From NCBI GenBank assembly GCA_041649955.1, contig JBAZMD010000016.1, positions 1 to 16,809 of the forward strand: a DNA stretch of 16,809 nt, given 5' to 3'. This DNA comes from JAQUPP01 sp041649955 (GTDB taxonomy: Bacteria; Patescibacteriota; Patescibacteriia; UBA2591; JAQUPP01). The notes under the pieces were generated by a model. The model was given only the letters and a program-made list of their open reading frames with translations. It searched no databases and was not told the DNA's origin. The position numbers and the translations under genes are program-made. Of this stretch, positions 7,142-13,541 are shown one piece after another (position 1 is the stretch's first letter; the number at the start of each line of letters is the position of its first letter).

Positions 7142-7528
7142 TTATAATTTATTTTGGAAAAATTCAATAATATCAACATCGCCGACAAGACAGCTTGGAT
7201 TTTTATTTGATCCGTCAAATAGAAAAGGAATAGCGAGGTCTCCTTCGTTTAATTTGCATTCTTTAGCTTTTTCTTTCAGTAATTCAAGATTAACGGCTAT
7301 GGAAGTGTCTCTGTTTTCAAATTTTATTTTTTCAGCCGCCTTATTTTGAATTAAAAATTCTTCCACTTTTATGCAGTGCGGGCAGGTCGGAGAAAAGAAT
7401 AAAACGATTCCGTTTTCATTTAAATTATTATTTTTATTTTTTGGGCTTGTTTGATTGCCGATAATAATAAAAATAATTCCGATTATCACTAACAAGATAA
7501 TAATGAAAAATAAAAGTTTTTTATTCAT
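7142..7528 (-). CDS. Membrane-anchored thioredoxin/glutaredoxin-like protein
   Basis: This 128-residue protein has an N-terminal membrane anchor (residues 4-23, Ile-rich) and a short Asn/Lys linker. A compact thioredoxin-fold domain follows, starting GIVLFFSPTCPHC with active-site CPHC (49-52), the pattern of exported disulfide oxidoreductases and of DsbA. The cis-proline region is AIPFLF (99-104) and precedes a GxxxxxEFF terminal helix. Extra cysteines C91 and C113 could form a second disulfide. The catalytic domain should sit outside the cytoplasmic membrane. It is the first gene of a cassette with the CPVC membrane protein (2 bp apart) and the helical protein. Whether it oxidises, reduces or isomerises cannot be told from sequence. 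Confidence 0.87.
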   Translation of the reverse strand: MNKKLLFFIIILLVIIGIIFIIIGNQTSPKNKNNNLNENGIVLFFSPTCPHCIKVEEFLIQNKAAEKIKFENRDTSIAVNLELLKEKAKECKLNEGDLAIPFLFDGSNKNPSCLVGDVDIIEFFQNKL

Positions 7529-7560
7529 ACAATTTTTTAAGAGTTTATTATTATATTTTT

Positions 7561-7589
7561 ATTAAAGCACACTAATTGTCAATTGTCAA
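7561..7589 (-). promoter_or_regulatory. Sigma70-type promoter of the thioredoxin cassette
   Basis: On the minus strand: TTGACA (7584-7589), 17-bp spacer, TTTAAT (7561-7566) with an extended -10 TG (TGCTTTAAT). The -35 contains the TGA stop of the upstream propeller gene. A second TTGACA copy starts 7 bp inside the spacer. Confidence 0.65.
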
Positions 7590-9892
7590 AAAGTTATTTC
7601 CAAAAATGCTTTGTCAGGATGATTGGTGGAAAAAGTCAAAATCAGCCAATAACCGGGTTTATACATAGTCAATTGATTAAGTCCTTCGTCCTGTGTTTTA
7701 TAGCCCATGCTTTCAAGATGATTTTTTACCGCCGTCACGTCGTCTTTGGTAATAATGCGGGGGAAAATATAATTAAGCATTGCCCCTCCCATGTTATCAG
7801 TCATTTTAATTTGATTGTTATAAAGCTGATTTAGAATTGGCAGGAGCTCACCATGAATAGTCCGACTTTTATCATTAATCAGTTCGGACGGAATCGCTCT
7901 TTCATAATTAATTTCCGGCCAAATTCTTCTCGCGGTTGAAGCAAGGTTTGAATTTTGAACAGGAGTGTTATAAGCGAAAATATTAGGCGATGTCGGACAA
8001 AGAGTATTTTTGGAATTATTTGGCAAAGCATAAGTGGTGGTTTTTGTTTTTTTATAAACGGAAAATTCCGGTTTGCGGCTGGTCAATTTGACTGAATAAG
8101 AATCTGTTTGGCCGGTTAAATCATTGGCAATTGCGTAAAGTGTTGTTATCTCAGTAATGATTTTATTATTGTAATCCACGACCCAGCCGGCATTATTTTT
8201 AACATTACCGCTTGCGTCTAATTTTACCAAGAAACCGTCTTTATAATAAGTAAATAAATAACCAAACATAACTGATTGAACTACATCGGTTGTATATTCA
8301 CCGGCAATAATCGCACCGCTGTCCGGTGTTGCCTTTATAACGTAATTAGTCAGAGGGCCGGACTTGGGCGGCTTAATTTCTTTTATCCAGCTGATATTAA
8401 ATTCTTGATCAACTTTCATTGCCAGAATGCTTCCATGAGAAGCGTCTGAGGCAGCTTTGATAGCCGCTTGAACCTTTTTCCAATCTTCCTGTGATTGTTT
8501 TGTTTTTTGCTTCGTGTCTTTTAGCATCTCCATTTCTCCGTATTTTTCAACATACCATTCGCGCTGATTATTAACATTTTTAATTTTATCTCCGCAATCA
8601 TCATCAGCCCAAGTATTGGGGCCGGCAATCATTATTTTATTGTCAGTCGTTGAGGAAATTGAATAATTCGTCATCGGTCCGCTGAAATCATTAAAGCTTA
8701 AAGTTATTTTTTTAGCCCATTCTAAATTGCCGGAAGAATTAAATTTAAATCCCATTAAAGAATTTTTTGGTTTTGAATTTACATCATTGCTGTCCGTTAT
8801 TAAAGATAAAGCCGCGGATAAATTTCCTAAGACAATATAACCATTGTCTTGAGTTTTAACAAGACCTTGGATAATAATTGCTCCTTGGCGCATCTCTTTC
8901 CAGCCGAGTTCAAAACCGCCTTCAGGTTTGGCAATCGCCGCCGCCACTTCCAATGGGATGCCTTCAATGCTTTTCGCCCATTCAAAATTAAAATTTTTAT
9001 CAAATTTAGCCAGTCCCGGATAAGTGTCAAAATTATAAGGCGCGCTTTTTTCCGGATTTGGCTGAGCTAAATTGCCGGCCAAAGCATAACCGCCGTCCGA
9101 AGTCGGGATTAAGTAAGAATCATTTTCGCGGGCAATGAAATTTTTTATATTTTTTGACCACTGAATATTTCCGTTTTGATCAAACTTGAAAACTTTAAGC
9201 GACGAATAGGGTTGATCGTAATAAACGTCGCTGTCTTCTCCTATTTTATCCGGTGTTAAATCAGTAATATTTGTGTAAAATAAAAAACCGTTATCAGCGG
9301 TTTCCAGTAAAGAATTTCTGGCATCTTCAACAAAGCCGGTGAAAGATTTACTCCAAGCTATATTGCCGTTTTTGTCCAATTTGGTGAACATTATTTTGTT
9401 CAGTTCTACGTTATCAGCGCTCCATTCTTTGGCCGTGATAAAACCCCAAACTTTGGAAACCATTAAATATCCGCCGTTTTTTAATTCAATAATTGATTGG
9501 ACATCTTCGTCTCCCAGAGGATTTCCAACACCGGCGGCATTTTTTGTTTTTAAAAGTTTCATCCATTGAATATCTCCTTTCTTATCAAGTTTGGCCACAA
9601 AACCATCTGGTGGAATAAACATAATATTCGGATCCGTGGTTCCGGAAACAATATAACCGCCATCTTTGGTCGGCCACGCGCCGTTGATTTTTGTAAAAAC
9701 CAAAATGCGATATGATTTAAAAAAAGTGGTGTTAGATAAAGAAAGAACGCAGCTTGATGGGTCATTATTTATTGAAGTACTGTCCGCGATTGAGGCGGTA
9801 ATGGTTGGCGTAATGATTTTAGCTGCCGTAACTACAATTGCCGCACATCCCAAAATCCCAATTACTAAAAATGTAATAATATTTTTTTTCAT
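7586..9892 (-). CDS. Secreted seven-repeat beta-propeller protein
   Basis: A 768-residue exported protein. Residues 1-24 are a hydrophobic signal or anchor; LGC at 14-16 is only a weak lipobox because the hydrophobic run continues past it. The body holds repeated units of about 50-90 residues of the form (T/S)xDGGYxxxG ... FVAKLDKxGNIxWxK. The first halves lie near 75, 137, 197, 263, 346, 414 and 521, and the conserved tryptophans at W110, W180, W245, W305, W392 and W502; the seventh unit (GFLVKLDASGNV) has lost the Trp. Seven units fit one beta-propeller. A charged insertion (about 430-487) interrupts repeat six, and a separate non-repeat domain fills 600-768. The ATG overlaps the stop of the serine hydrolase gene by ATGA. 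It probably acts at the cell surface in binding; no catalytic site is seen. Confidence 0.82.
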   Translation of the reverse strand: MKKNIITFLVIGILGCAAIVVTAAKIITPTITASIADSTSINNDPSSCVLSLSNTTFFKSYRILVFTKINGAWPTKDGGYIVSGTTDPNIMFIPPDGFVAKLDKKGDIQWMKLLKTKNAAGVGNPLGDEDVQSIIELKNGGYLMVSKVWGFITAKEWSADNVELNKIMFTKLDKNGNIAWSKSFTGFVEDARNSLLETADNGFLFYTNITDLTPDKIGEDSDVYYDQPYSSLKVFKFDQNGNIQWSKNIKNFIARENDSYLIPTSDGGYALAGNLAQPNPEKSAPYNFDTYPGLAKFDKNFNFEWAKSIEGIPLEVAAAIAKPEGGFELGWKEMRQGAIIIQGLVKTQDNGYIVLGNLSAALSLITDSNDVNSKPKNSLMGFKFNSSGNLEWAKKITLSFNDFSGPMTNYSISSTTDNKIMIAGPNTWADDDCGDKIKNVNNQREWYVEKYGEMEMLKDTKQKTKQSQEDWKKVQAAIKAASDASHGSILAMKVDQEFNISWIKEIKPPKSGPLTNYVIKATPDSGAIIAGEYTTDVVQSVMFGYLFTYYKDGFLVKLDASGNVKNNAGWVVDYNNKIITEITTLYAIANDLTGQTDSYSVKLTSRKPEFSVYKKTKTTTYALPNNSKNTLCPTSPNIFAYNTPVQNSNLASTARRIWPEINYERAIPSELINDKSRTIHGELLPILNQLYNNQIKMTDNMGGAMLNYIFPRIITKDDVTAVKNHLESMGYKTQDEGLNQLTMYKPGYWLILTFSTNHPDKAFLEITF

Positions 9893-10452
9893 TTTTTTAG
9901 ATATTTTTTAATTTTATTCAAAAGAAAATTAAATTTAACATATCCTGAATCTTTATTGATATGTCCCGCGTTTTTGAGAATAATTAATTTGGTATTTAAA
10001 TTTTTCGCCAGCATTTTGCCTTTTTTAAGCGGAATATAGGGATCGTTATTTGAATTAATGACAAAGAATTTTTTACAATTTTTATTTATTTTAATCCAAT
10101 CAAATGATTTGGTTGTAAAGGTTTTATTCAGCTTGTCAAAATCTCCATAACCTATTAAGCCGGTAAAACCAGCGACGAAAAACGCGGCTTTAATCGGGTG
10201 ATTCAATTTTTCCAAAACGCTTAATAGAAAAGACGGTCCCAAGCTATGGCCGATAACAATAGAATCTTTGTCTAAATATTGGTTGTATTTTTTGAAAACT
10301 TTCAGCCAATTTTTTAAAGATTGATTTTTGGGCGTGGGAAATTTAGGAACAAAAACTCGGCAACCGATTTTTTCCAATTCTGATTTTAGCCAAGGAAACC
10401 AATTTCCCTTCGGACTTCCGCTCGTGCCATGAATTATGATTACGTTAGTCAT
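9889..10452 (-). CDS. RBBP9/YdeN-type alpha/beta serine hydrolase
   Basis: The 187-residue protein (MTNVIIIHG start) matches the length and layout of the RBBP9/YdeN family. It has an oxyanion loop HGTSGSPKGNWFPWL (8-22), nucleophile motif GHSLG with Ser70, acid Asp137 in NSNNDPYIP, and His164 in NAGHIN. It is cytoplasmic, with no signal peptide at this start. An upstream TTG at 10488 would add 12 hydrophobic residues, but it coincides with the -35 of the promoter, so transcripts from there could not include it. The -10 lies 7 nt before the chosen ATG, giving a leaderless message. The gene ends in an ATGA overlap with the propeller gene. The substrate of this family is unclear in most bacteria. 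Confidence 0.85.
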   Translation of the reverse strand: MTNVIIIHGTSGSPKGNWFPWLKSELEKIGCRVFVPKFPTPKNQSLKNWLKVFKKYNQYLDKDSIVIGHSLGPSFLLSVLEKLNHPIKAAFFVAGFTGLIGYGDFDKLNKTFTTKSFDWIKINKNCKKFFVINSNNDPYIPLKKGKMLAKNLNTKLIILKNAGHINKDSGYVKFNFLLNKIKKYLKK

Positions 10453-10459
10453 GATAATT

Positions 10460-10488
10460 ATCATAACCCATAATAGTAAATTTTTCAA
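10460..10488 (-). promoter_or_regulatory. Promoter giving a leaderless hydrolase mRNA
   Basis: On the minus strand: TTGAAA (10483-10488), 17-bp spacer, TATGAT (10460-10465), then 7 nt to the ATG at 10452. A perfect 14-bp palindrome, ATGATAATTATCAT (10451-10464), spans the -10 and the start codon and could be an operator. Confidence 0.65.
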
Positions 10489-10499
10489 GAGAAATAAAT

Positions 10500-10547
10500 T
10501 TGTAAAATAAAAATGCGCAACAAAACCCGTGGGTTTTATTGCGCATT
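10500..10547 (-). terminator. Rho-independent terminator of the TrmB-radical SAM operon
   Basis: AATGCGCAA and AAAACCC (10512-10527) pair with GGGTTTT and TTGCGCATT (10531-10547), a 16-bp stem with one C/A mismatch, followed on the minus strand by a T-rich tail. It lies about 20 bases beyond the stop of the radical SAM gene. Confidence 0.85.
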
Positions 10548-10565
10548 AGATATTCATCTCACATT

Positions 10566-11987
10566 TCAAATAAAGGCAGTTAATTGTTTCTCTTTTTCTA
10601 TCATTATTTTTATTTTTTCAGCATAGAATTCTTTAGCAACCTCGTCGGCAAATAACTTTCCTTTATAAGACAGTTCTATAATTCCATTGCTTTCTTCAAT
10701 TAAATTCAGTTTTCTCAATTTTGACCAAGTTTTCTTGAATGCTTCGTCTGGATATTCACCAAATTTAACCTTAAACAGCTCTTTGTCTAATCCAGTTTTG
10801 AGACCGAACATAATCAATCTTCGCATCAGGTTTTGTCTATCCAGTTTTATTCCTTTCAAGATCGGTAACTTATTTTCTCCTATTCTCTTTATATAATCAG
10901 CCATATTCCGGAAGTTAAAGTATTGGTAGTCGTTAACAAAAGAATAAGAAGAGACACCCATGCCAAGCATTTCACCCATTTTTTCCCATTTGTATAACTG
11001 CTGTTGGTAAACATGGCTGGAATTTTTTATATACCACCAGACGGGCCTTTGAGTATAATTCAGTTCATTAAAAAATTCCTGCGCCATTATATGCATCATT
11101 ATCACACTTTCTCGACTGGGGAATCTTTCTCTTTGTCTTTGGAATATCGGCCAAATTTTAGCAGTGGGTTGAATGCTTAAAGGATAGCAGGTAACTGAGG
11201 GAGATTGTAATCGTCGCGCTATTTGCAAATCATTTTCCCAAATCTCCAAAGTTTCATCAGGCAAGCCAGGAATTAAATCAATATTGATATTGTCAAAGCC
11301 AATTTGCTGAATCATATCATACGCCTCAATCGCTTCTTTCGCATTATGACGTCGCCCTAAGATTTTAAGCAGCCCATCGTTAAAAGTCTGAATCCCCAAA
11401 CTGAATCTATTCACGCCCAGCTGTAAAAGCATTTTCAATTTTTCTTCGCCATTGTCTTCAATAATCGTTTCAGGGCTAGCTTCTATAGTTATCTCGGCTT
11501 CTTTTTGAAAAACAAATTTGCTCTTCAAGAATCTCATTAATCTGAATAATTGTTTTTCCGTCAGATAAGTAGGCGTTCCTCCTCCGAGATAAAGAGAATT
11601 TATTTTAATATTATGAAGTCCGGGGCAAGCAAGTAATAACTCAATTTCTTGCTCCAAAATATTCAAATAGTTATCAATAAAATCTTTTGTCTGAGAGTGT
11701 AATGAAACATACGAACAATATAAGCATTTTCCGGTACAAAATGGCAAGTGAACATATAAAGCCAGTTCTTTTACAGTTTCAGAATATTCAGTCGAATATA
11801 TTTGCGATGAATCTATCTCTGGCAAAACAGACAAAGGCGGATAGGTAACAATATGATGGCTGTGTGAAGATAATTTAATATCCTCTCGTTCAATTCCGGC
11901 TTTTTGCAACTCCGCAATATTTAATTGACCAAGGATATATTTAATCCTTTTCAATTTTTCTCTAACAGATATGTCTAAAAAATTCAT
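10566..11987 (-). CDS. HemW/HemN-like radical SAM protein
   Basis: At 473 residues from the ATG at 11987, this is a HemN/HemW superfamily member. About 75 N-terminal residues precede LYVHLPFCTGKCLYCSY, with cluster cysteines C84, C88 and C91 (CX3CX2C). GGGTPT follows, then LGVNRFSLGIQTF, ILGRRH and DLIPGLPDET, all typical of the family. The residue after C91 is Ser, so the fourth Cys of true coproporphyrinogen dehydrogenase HemN is missing, which favours a HemW-like heme chaperone or an unknown radical SAM reaction. The C-terminus (about 390-455) resembles a winged helix. The start is set by a clear GGAGG (11993-11997) and avoids the 71-bp overlap with the regulator that the more upstream ATG at 12086 would create. 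It lies 28 bp downstream of the TrmB-type gene. No other heme genes are in view. Confidence 0.85.
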   Translation of the reverse strand: MNFLDISVREKLKRIKYILGQLNIAELQKAGIEREDIKLSSHSHHIVTYPPLSVLPEIDSSQIYSTEYSETVKELALYVHLPFCTGKCLYCSYVSLHSQTKDFIDNYLNILEQEIELLLACPGLHNIKINSLYLGGGTPTYLTEKQLFRLMRFLKSKFVFQKEAEITIEASPETIIEDNGEEKLKMLLQLGVNRFSLGIQTFNDGLLKILGRRHNAKEAIEAYDMIQQIGFDNINIDLIPGLPDETLEIWENDLQIARRLQSPSVTCYPLSIQPTAKIWPIFQRQRERFPSRESVIMMHIMAQEFFNELNYTQRPVWWYIKNSSHVYQQQLYKWEKMGEMLGMGVSSYSFVNDYQYFNFRNMADYIKRIGENKLPILKGIKLDRQNLMRRLIMFGLKTGLDKELFKVKFGEYPDEAFKKTWSKLRKLNLIEESNGIIELSYKGKLFADEVAKEFYAEKIKIMIEKEKQLTAFI

Positions 11988-11992
11988 GAGTC

Positions 11993-11997
11993 CCTCC
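11993..11997 (-). promoter_or_regulatory. Shine-Dalgarno sequence deciding the radical SAM start
   Basis: GGAGG on the minus strand, spaced 5 nt from the ATG at 11987. It is one of the few clear ribosome binding sites in the window and supports the shorter start. Confidence 0.8.
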
Positions 11998-12015
11998 TTT
12001 TTGTTTAAATCCAAT

Positions 12016-12750
12016 TTATTCTTTACATGATTTCCAAAGCGTTTCAAAAAATAATCTTTGCAAATCGGCGATATTTTTGTCTTCAATTATCAATCCGGTC
12101 GGTTCTTTTTCTAAAAACATTAAAGCCACTTTATCGCCGTAAATATACTCTCGGGTTGGCAATCGATATTCTTTTGGGAGCCATTTTGATTCTCTTAAAA
12201 CTTCTTTATTTTTTTCTGTTTGTTTTTCAGCCCACGGTTCTTTATTCCAAATCACCTGACAAAAGATTTTATTTTCCACTCGTCTTTTGACCAGCTCATC
12301 AAGATAATTTTCCCCTACCAATTTTATCAAGTCTTGTTCAGATGGATCAACGTGATAGTAATTTTTTCCGGTTTTGAGAACATCTTCAAGAATATTTTTA
12401 ATTCCTTCCTTTCCTTCGTAAAATCTGACTCTTGGTTTTTGAGGCGCCAGGTTGTAAATTGATTTCAATTCGGGCAATATTTCTTTGAATTTTTTTTCTC
12501 GCTCGCTGATCAATCTGGCCAACTTTTCTGGTTCTTCGGGAACAAATAAAGTTTTTGCTCCTTTTTTCATTTCGGAAATCAAACCTTTCTTTTTCAAATC
12601 TTCAATCACGGTATAAACAGTCGTTCTTTTTATTTCCGATTTTTTTGCTAATTCCTGCACGGTTGTCGCGCCAAGCTCCAAATTGGCCAAATAAATCTTC
12701 CCCTCCTTTTCTGAAAGACCGAAGTCTTTTAATGTTTCAAGTAATGGCAT
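12016..12750 (-). CDS. TrmB-family transcriptional regulator (paralog 1)
   Basis: A 244-residue protein. Residues 1-75 are a TrmB-type winged helix: LKDFGLSEKEGKIYLANLEL, then TVQELAKKSEIKRTTVYTVIEDLKKKGLI with the recognition helix near 38-55. A short coiled linker (80-98) and a C-terminal alpha/beta effector domain (108-244) beginning VRFYEGKEGIKNILEDVL follow. Classical TrmB proteins sense sugars; whether this shorter form binds sugar is unknown. It is closely paralogous to the 244-residue gene at 13542-14276, sharing the E(K/G) IYLAxLELGA region and the closing YGDK(V/I)xLxxL...LxxLxFxxxW pattern. It is upstream of the radical SAM gene, which it may control. There is no Shine-Dalgarno sequence. 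Confidence 0.88.
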   Translation of the reverse strand: MPLLETLKDFGLSEKEGKIYLANLELGATTVQELAKKSEIKRTTVYTVIEDLKKKGLISEMKKGAKTLFVPEEPEKLARLISEREKKFKEILPELKSIYNLAPQKPRVRFYEGKEGIKNILEDVLKTGKNYYHVDPSEQDLIKLVGENYLDELVKRRVENKIFCQVIWNKEPWAEKQTEKNKEVLRESKWLPKEYRLPTREYIYGDKVALMFLEKEPTGLIIEDKNIADLQRLFFETLWKSCKE

Positions 12751-12781
12751 AAAATTGAGTTATTATTAGATTAAAGTTATT

Positions 12782-12803
12782 TTGTCGACAATTTCGTCAA
12801 CAC
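12782..12803. promoter_or_regulatory. Candidate operator downstream of TrmB paralog 1 promoter
   Basis: A perfect palindrome TTGTCGACAA (12782-12791) is followed by a related half, TTTCGTCAAC, giving TTG(A/T)CGA repeats between the -10 and the start codon. The position suits autorepression by the TrmB-type protein; this is inference. Confidence 0.35.
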
Positions 12804-12807
12804 TTTC

Positions 12808-12835
12808 ATTTTAGGCCATTTGCTTGTTTTGTCAA
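12808..12835 (-). promoter_or_regulatory. Sigma70-type promoter of TrmB paralog 1 operon
   Basis: On the minus strand: TTGACA (12830-12835), 16-bp spacer, TAAAAT (12808-12813). The leader to the ATG at 12750 is about 50 nt. Confidence 0.6.
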
Positions 12836-12840
12836 TGAGC

Positions 12841-12853
12841 AAGTTATCCACAG
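12841..12853 (+). promoter_or_regulatory. DnaA-box-containing 13-mer, copy 1
   Basis: AAGTTATCCACAG contains the perfect DnaA box TTATCCACA (12844-12852), placed 5 bp upstream of the -35 of TrmB paralog 1. The identical 13-mer stands upstream of the second TrmB gene. Confidence 0.6.
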
Positions 12854-12893
12854 CTATAAACATTTTTATTCTATTTTTAAATAATAGCATAAA

Positions 12894-12930
12894 AAAAAGA
12901 TTTTGTCAATACCTTCGACAAAATCTTTTT
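12894..12930 (-). terminator. Bidirectional terminator after the MazG-like gene
   Basis: AAAAAGATTTTGTC (12894-12907) pairs over 14 bp with GACAAAATCTTTTT (12917-12930) around a 9-nt loop. On the minus strand it is followed by a run of T, 24 bases past the mazG-like stop. Confidence 0.8.
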
Positions 12931-12954
12931 ACACAACCTTATTTTATCTCAATT

Positions 12955-13260
12955 TTATTTTTTGTATCTATTTTTATCTCTTCTGACAACTTTATCAAAA
13001 CTTTTTCTAATTGCCTTGTCCAAATCAACATTATTTGAATTGGCAAAACAGATTAAGGTATAAATAATATCTCCAATTTCTTCTTCCAGCTCTTGTTTCT
13101 TTTCTTCATCTCTCTTCGGCTTGTCGCCGTAAAGATGATTAACCAATCTCGCGAATTCGCCGCATTCTTCGTAAAGCCGCGCCAAAATTGACAACTGCGA
13201 CCAATATTTCCAGTCATTTTCTTTAAACCATTTGTCTAATTCTTTTTGATATTTTTTCAT
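12955..13260 (-). CDS. MazG-like nucleotide pyrophosphohydrolase
   Basis: This 101-residue all-helical protein carries the metal-binding signature of the MazG/all-alpha NTP pyrophosphatase family: EECGE (31-35) in the first helix pair and EEEIGD (59-64) in the third helix, with E61 and D64 completing the Mg site. It is a single-domain form, as in MazG-like house-cleaning enzymes that hydrolyse non-canonical or excess (d)NTPs to the monophosphate and PPi. Substrate specificity cannot be read from sequence. It lies downstream of the interrupted tRNA-Ala copy on the same strand and is followed by a strong terminator. TTTAAT 8 nt before the ATG could be a -10 without a clear -35. No Shine-Dalgarno sequence. 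Confidence 0.88.
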   Translation of the reverse strand: MKKYQKELDKWFKENDWKYWSQLSILARLYEECGEFARLVNHLYGDKPKRDEEKKQELEEEIGDIIYTLICFANSNNVDLDKAIRKSFDKVVRRDKNRYKK

Positions 13261-13281
13261 AAACGCAAATTAAAATGATTT

Positions 13282-13407
13282 TTATGGACCTAGGCAGAAT
13301 CTCCCGATATCACTCAAATTTATAATTTAGGGTGATATCGTGGATCCTCGATTTTGTAATCCCGCTAAAAGCGGGAACAAAATCGGGAGAACTGCCGTCT
13401 CCACAAT
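13282..13407 (-). pseudogene. tRNA-Ala 3'-half copy split by an insertion
   Basis: Two blocks, 13282-13301 and 13389-13407, are identical to the contiguous stretch 13423-13461 of the intact tRNA-Ala gene. Together they cover three bases of trailer, the acceptor 3' strand, the T-arm, the variable region and the 3' strand of the anticodon stem, stopping in the anticodon loop. The 87 bases between them interrupt the T-loop between C56 and G57. The copy has no 5' half, so it is a tRNA remnant and not a gene. Confidence 0.85.
13301..13389. mobile_element. Small palindromic insertion (two-hairpin element)
   Basis: The insertion is bounded by CTCCCGAT and ATCGGGAG. Inside are two hairpins: CGATATCAC (13305-13313) / GTGATATCG (13332-13340), and CGATTTTGT + CCCGC (13349-13365) / GCGGG + ACAAAATCG (13371-13385). 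An 8-bp linker, TGGATCCT, joins them, and the outer CTCC/GGAG can close a three-way junction. It has no coding capacity and resembles a REP-like or MITE-like unit. The extent is precise to 1-2 bases because the uninterrupted sequence lies beside it. Confidence 0.6.
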
Positions 13408-13410
13408 TTG

Positions 13411-13518
13411 CCCCGTTAGACATTATGGACCTAGGCAGAATCGAACTGCCGTCTCCACAATGCGAATGTGGCGTCGTACCACTGGACCATAGGCCCTTGT
13501 TATTCATGTCTAACAGGG
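13411..13518. repeat. Inverted repeat flanking tRNA-Ala
   Basis: CCCCGTTAGACAT (13411-13423) and ATGTCTAACAGGG (13506-13518) are inverted copies matching 12 of 13 positions, placed a few bases outside each end of the tRNA gene. In the transcript they could form a stem enclosing the whole tRNA. Confidence 0.65.
13426..13496 (-). tRNA. tRNA-Ala (anticodon CGC)
   Basis: 71 nt without CCA. The acceptor stem GGGCCTA/TAGGTCC includes the G3-U70 wobble pair that identifies alanine tRNAs. Anticodon arm CCACA-TTCGCAT-TGTGG gives anticodon CGC (codon GCG). T-arm is GGCAG-TTCGATT-CTGCC and the discriminator base is A. The D-stem is short (GTC/GAC). CCA is not encoded, so it must be added after transcription. 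Confidence 0.95.
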
Positions 13519-13541
13519 TGAAAATGCGGCGTTATGCCTTT

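Noticed and set aside
10453..10488. TTG start for the serine hydrolase, adding 12 residues
   Set aside because: The TTG is part of the promoter's -35 box and the added residues are absent from the family layout; the ATG at 10452 fits the -10 spacing.
11988..12086. Upstream ATG for the radical SAM gene
   Set aside because: It would overlap the regulator by 71 bp, while a strong GGAGG stands right before the ATG at 11987.
13310..13507. 65-codon minus-strand ORF across the tRNA-Ala region
   Set aside because: It reads straight through the tRNA gene and its interrupted copy; the reading frame is accidental.
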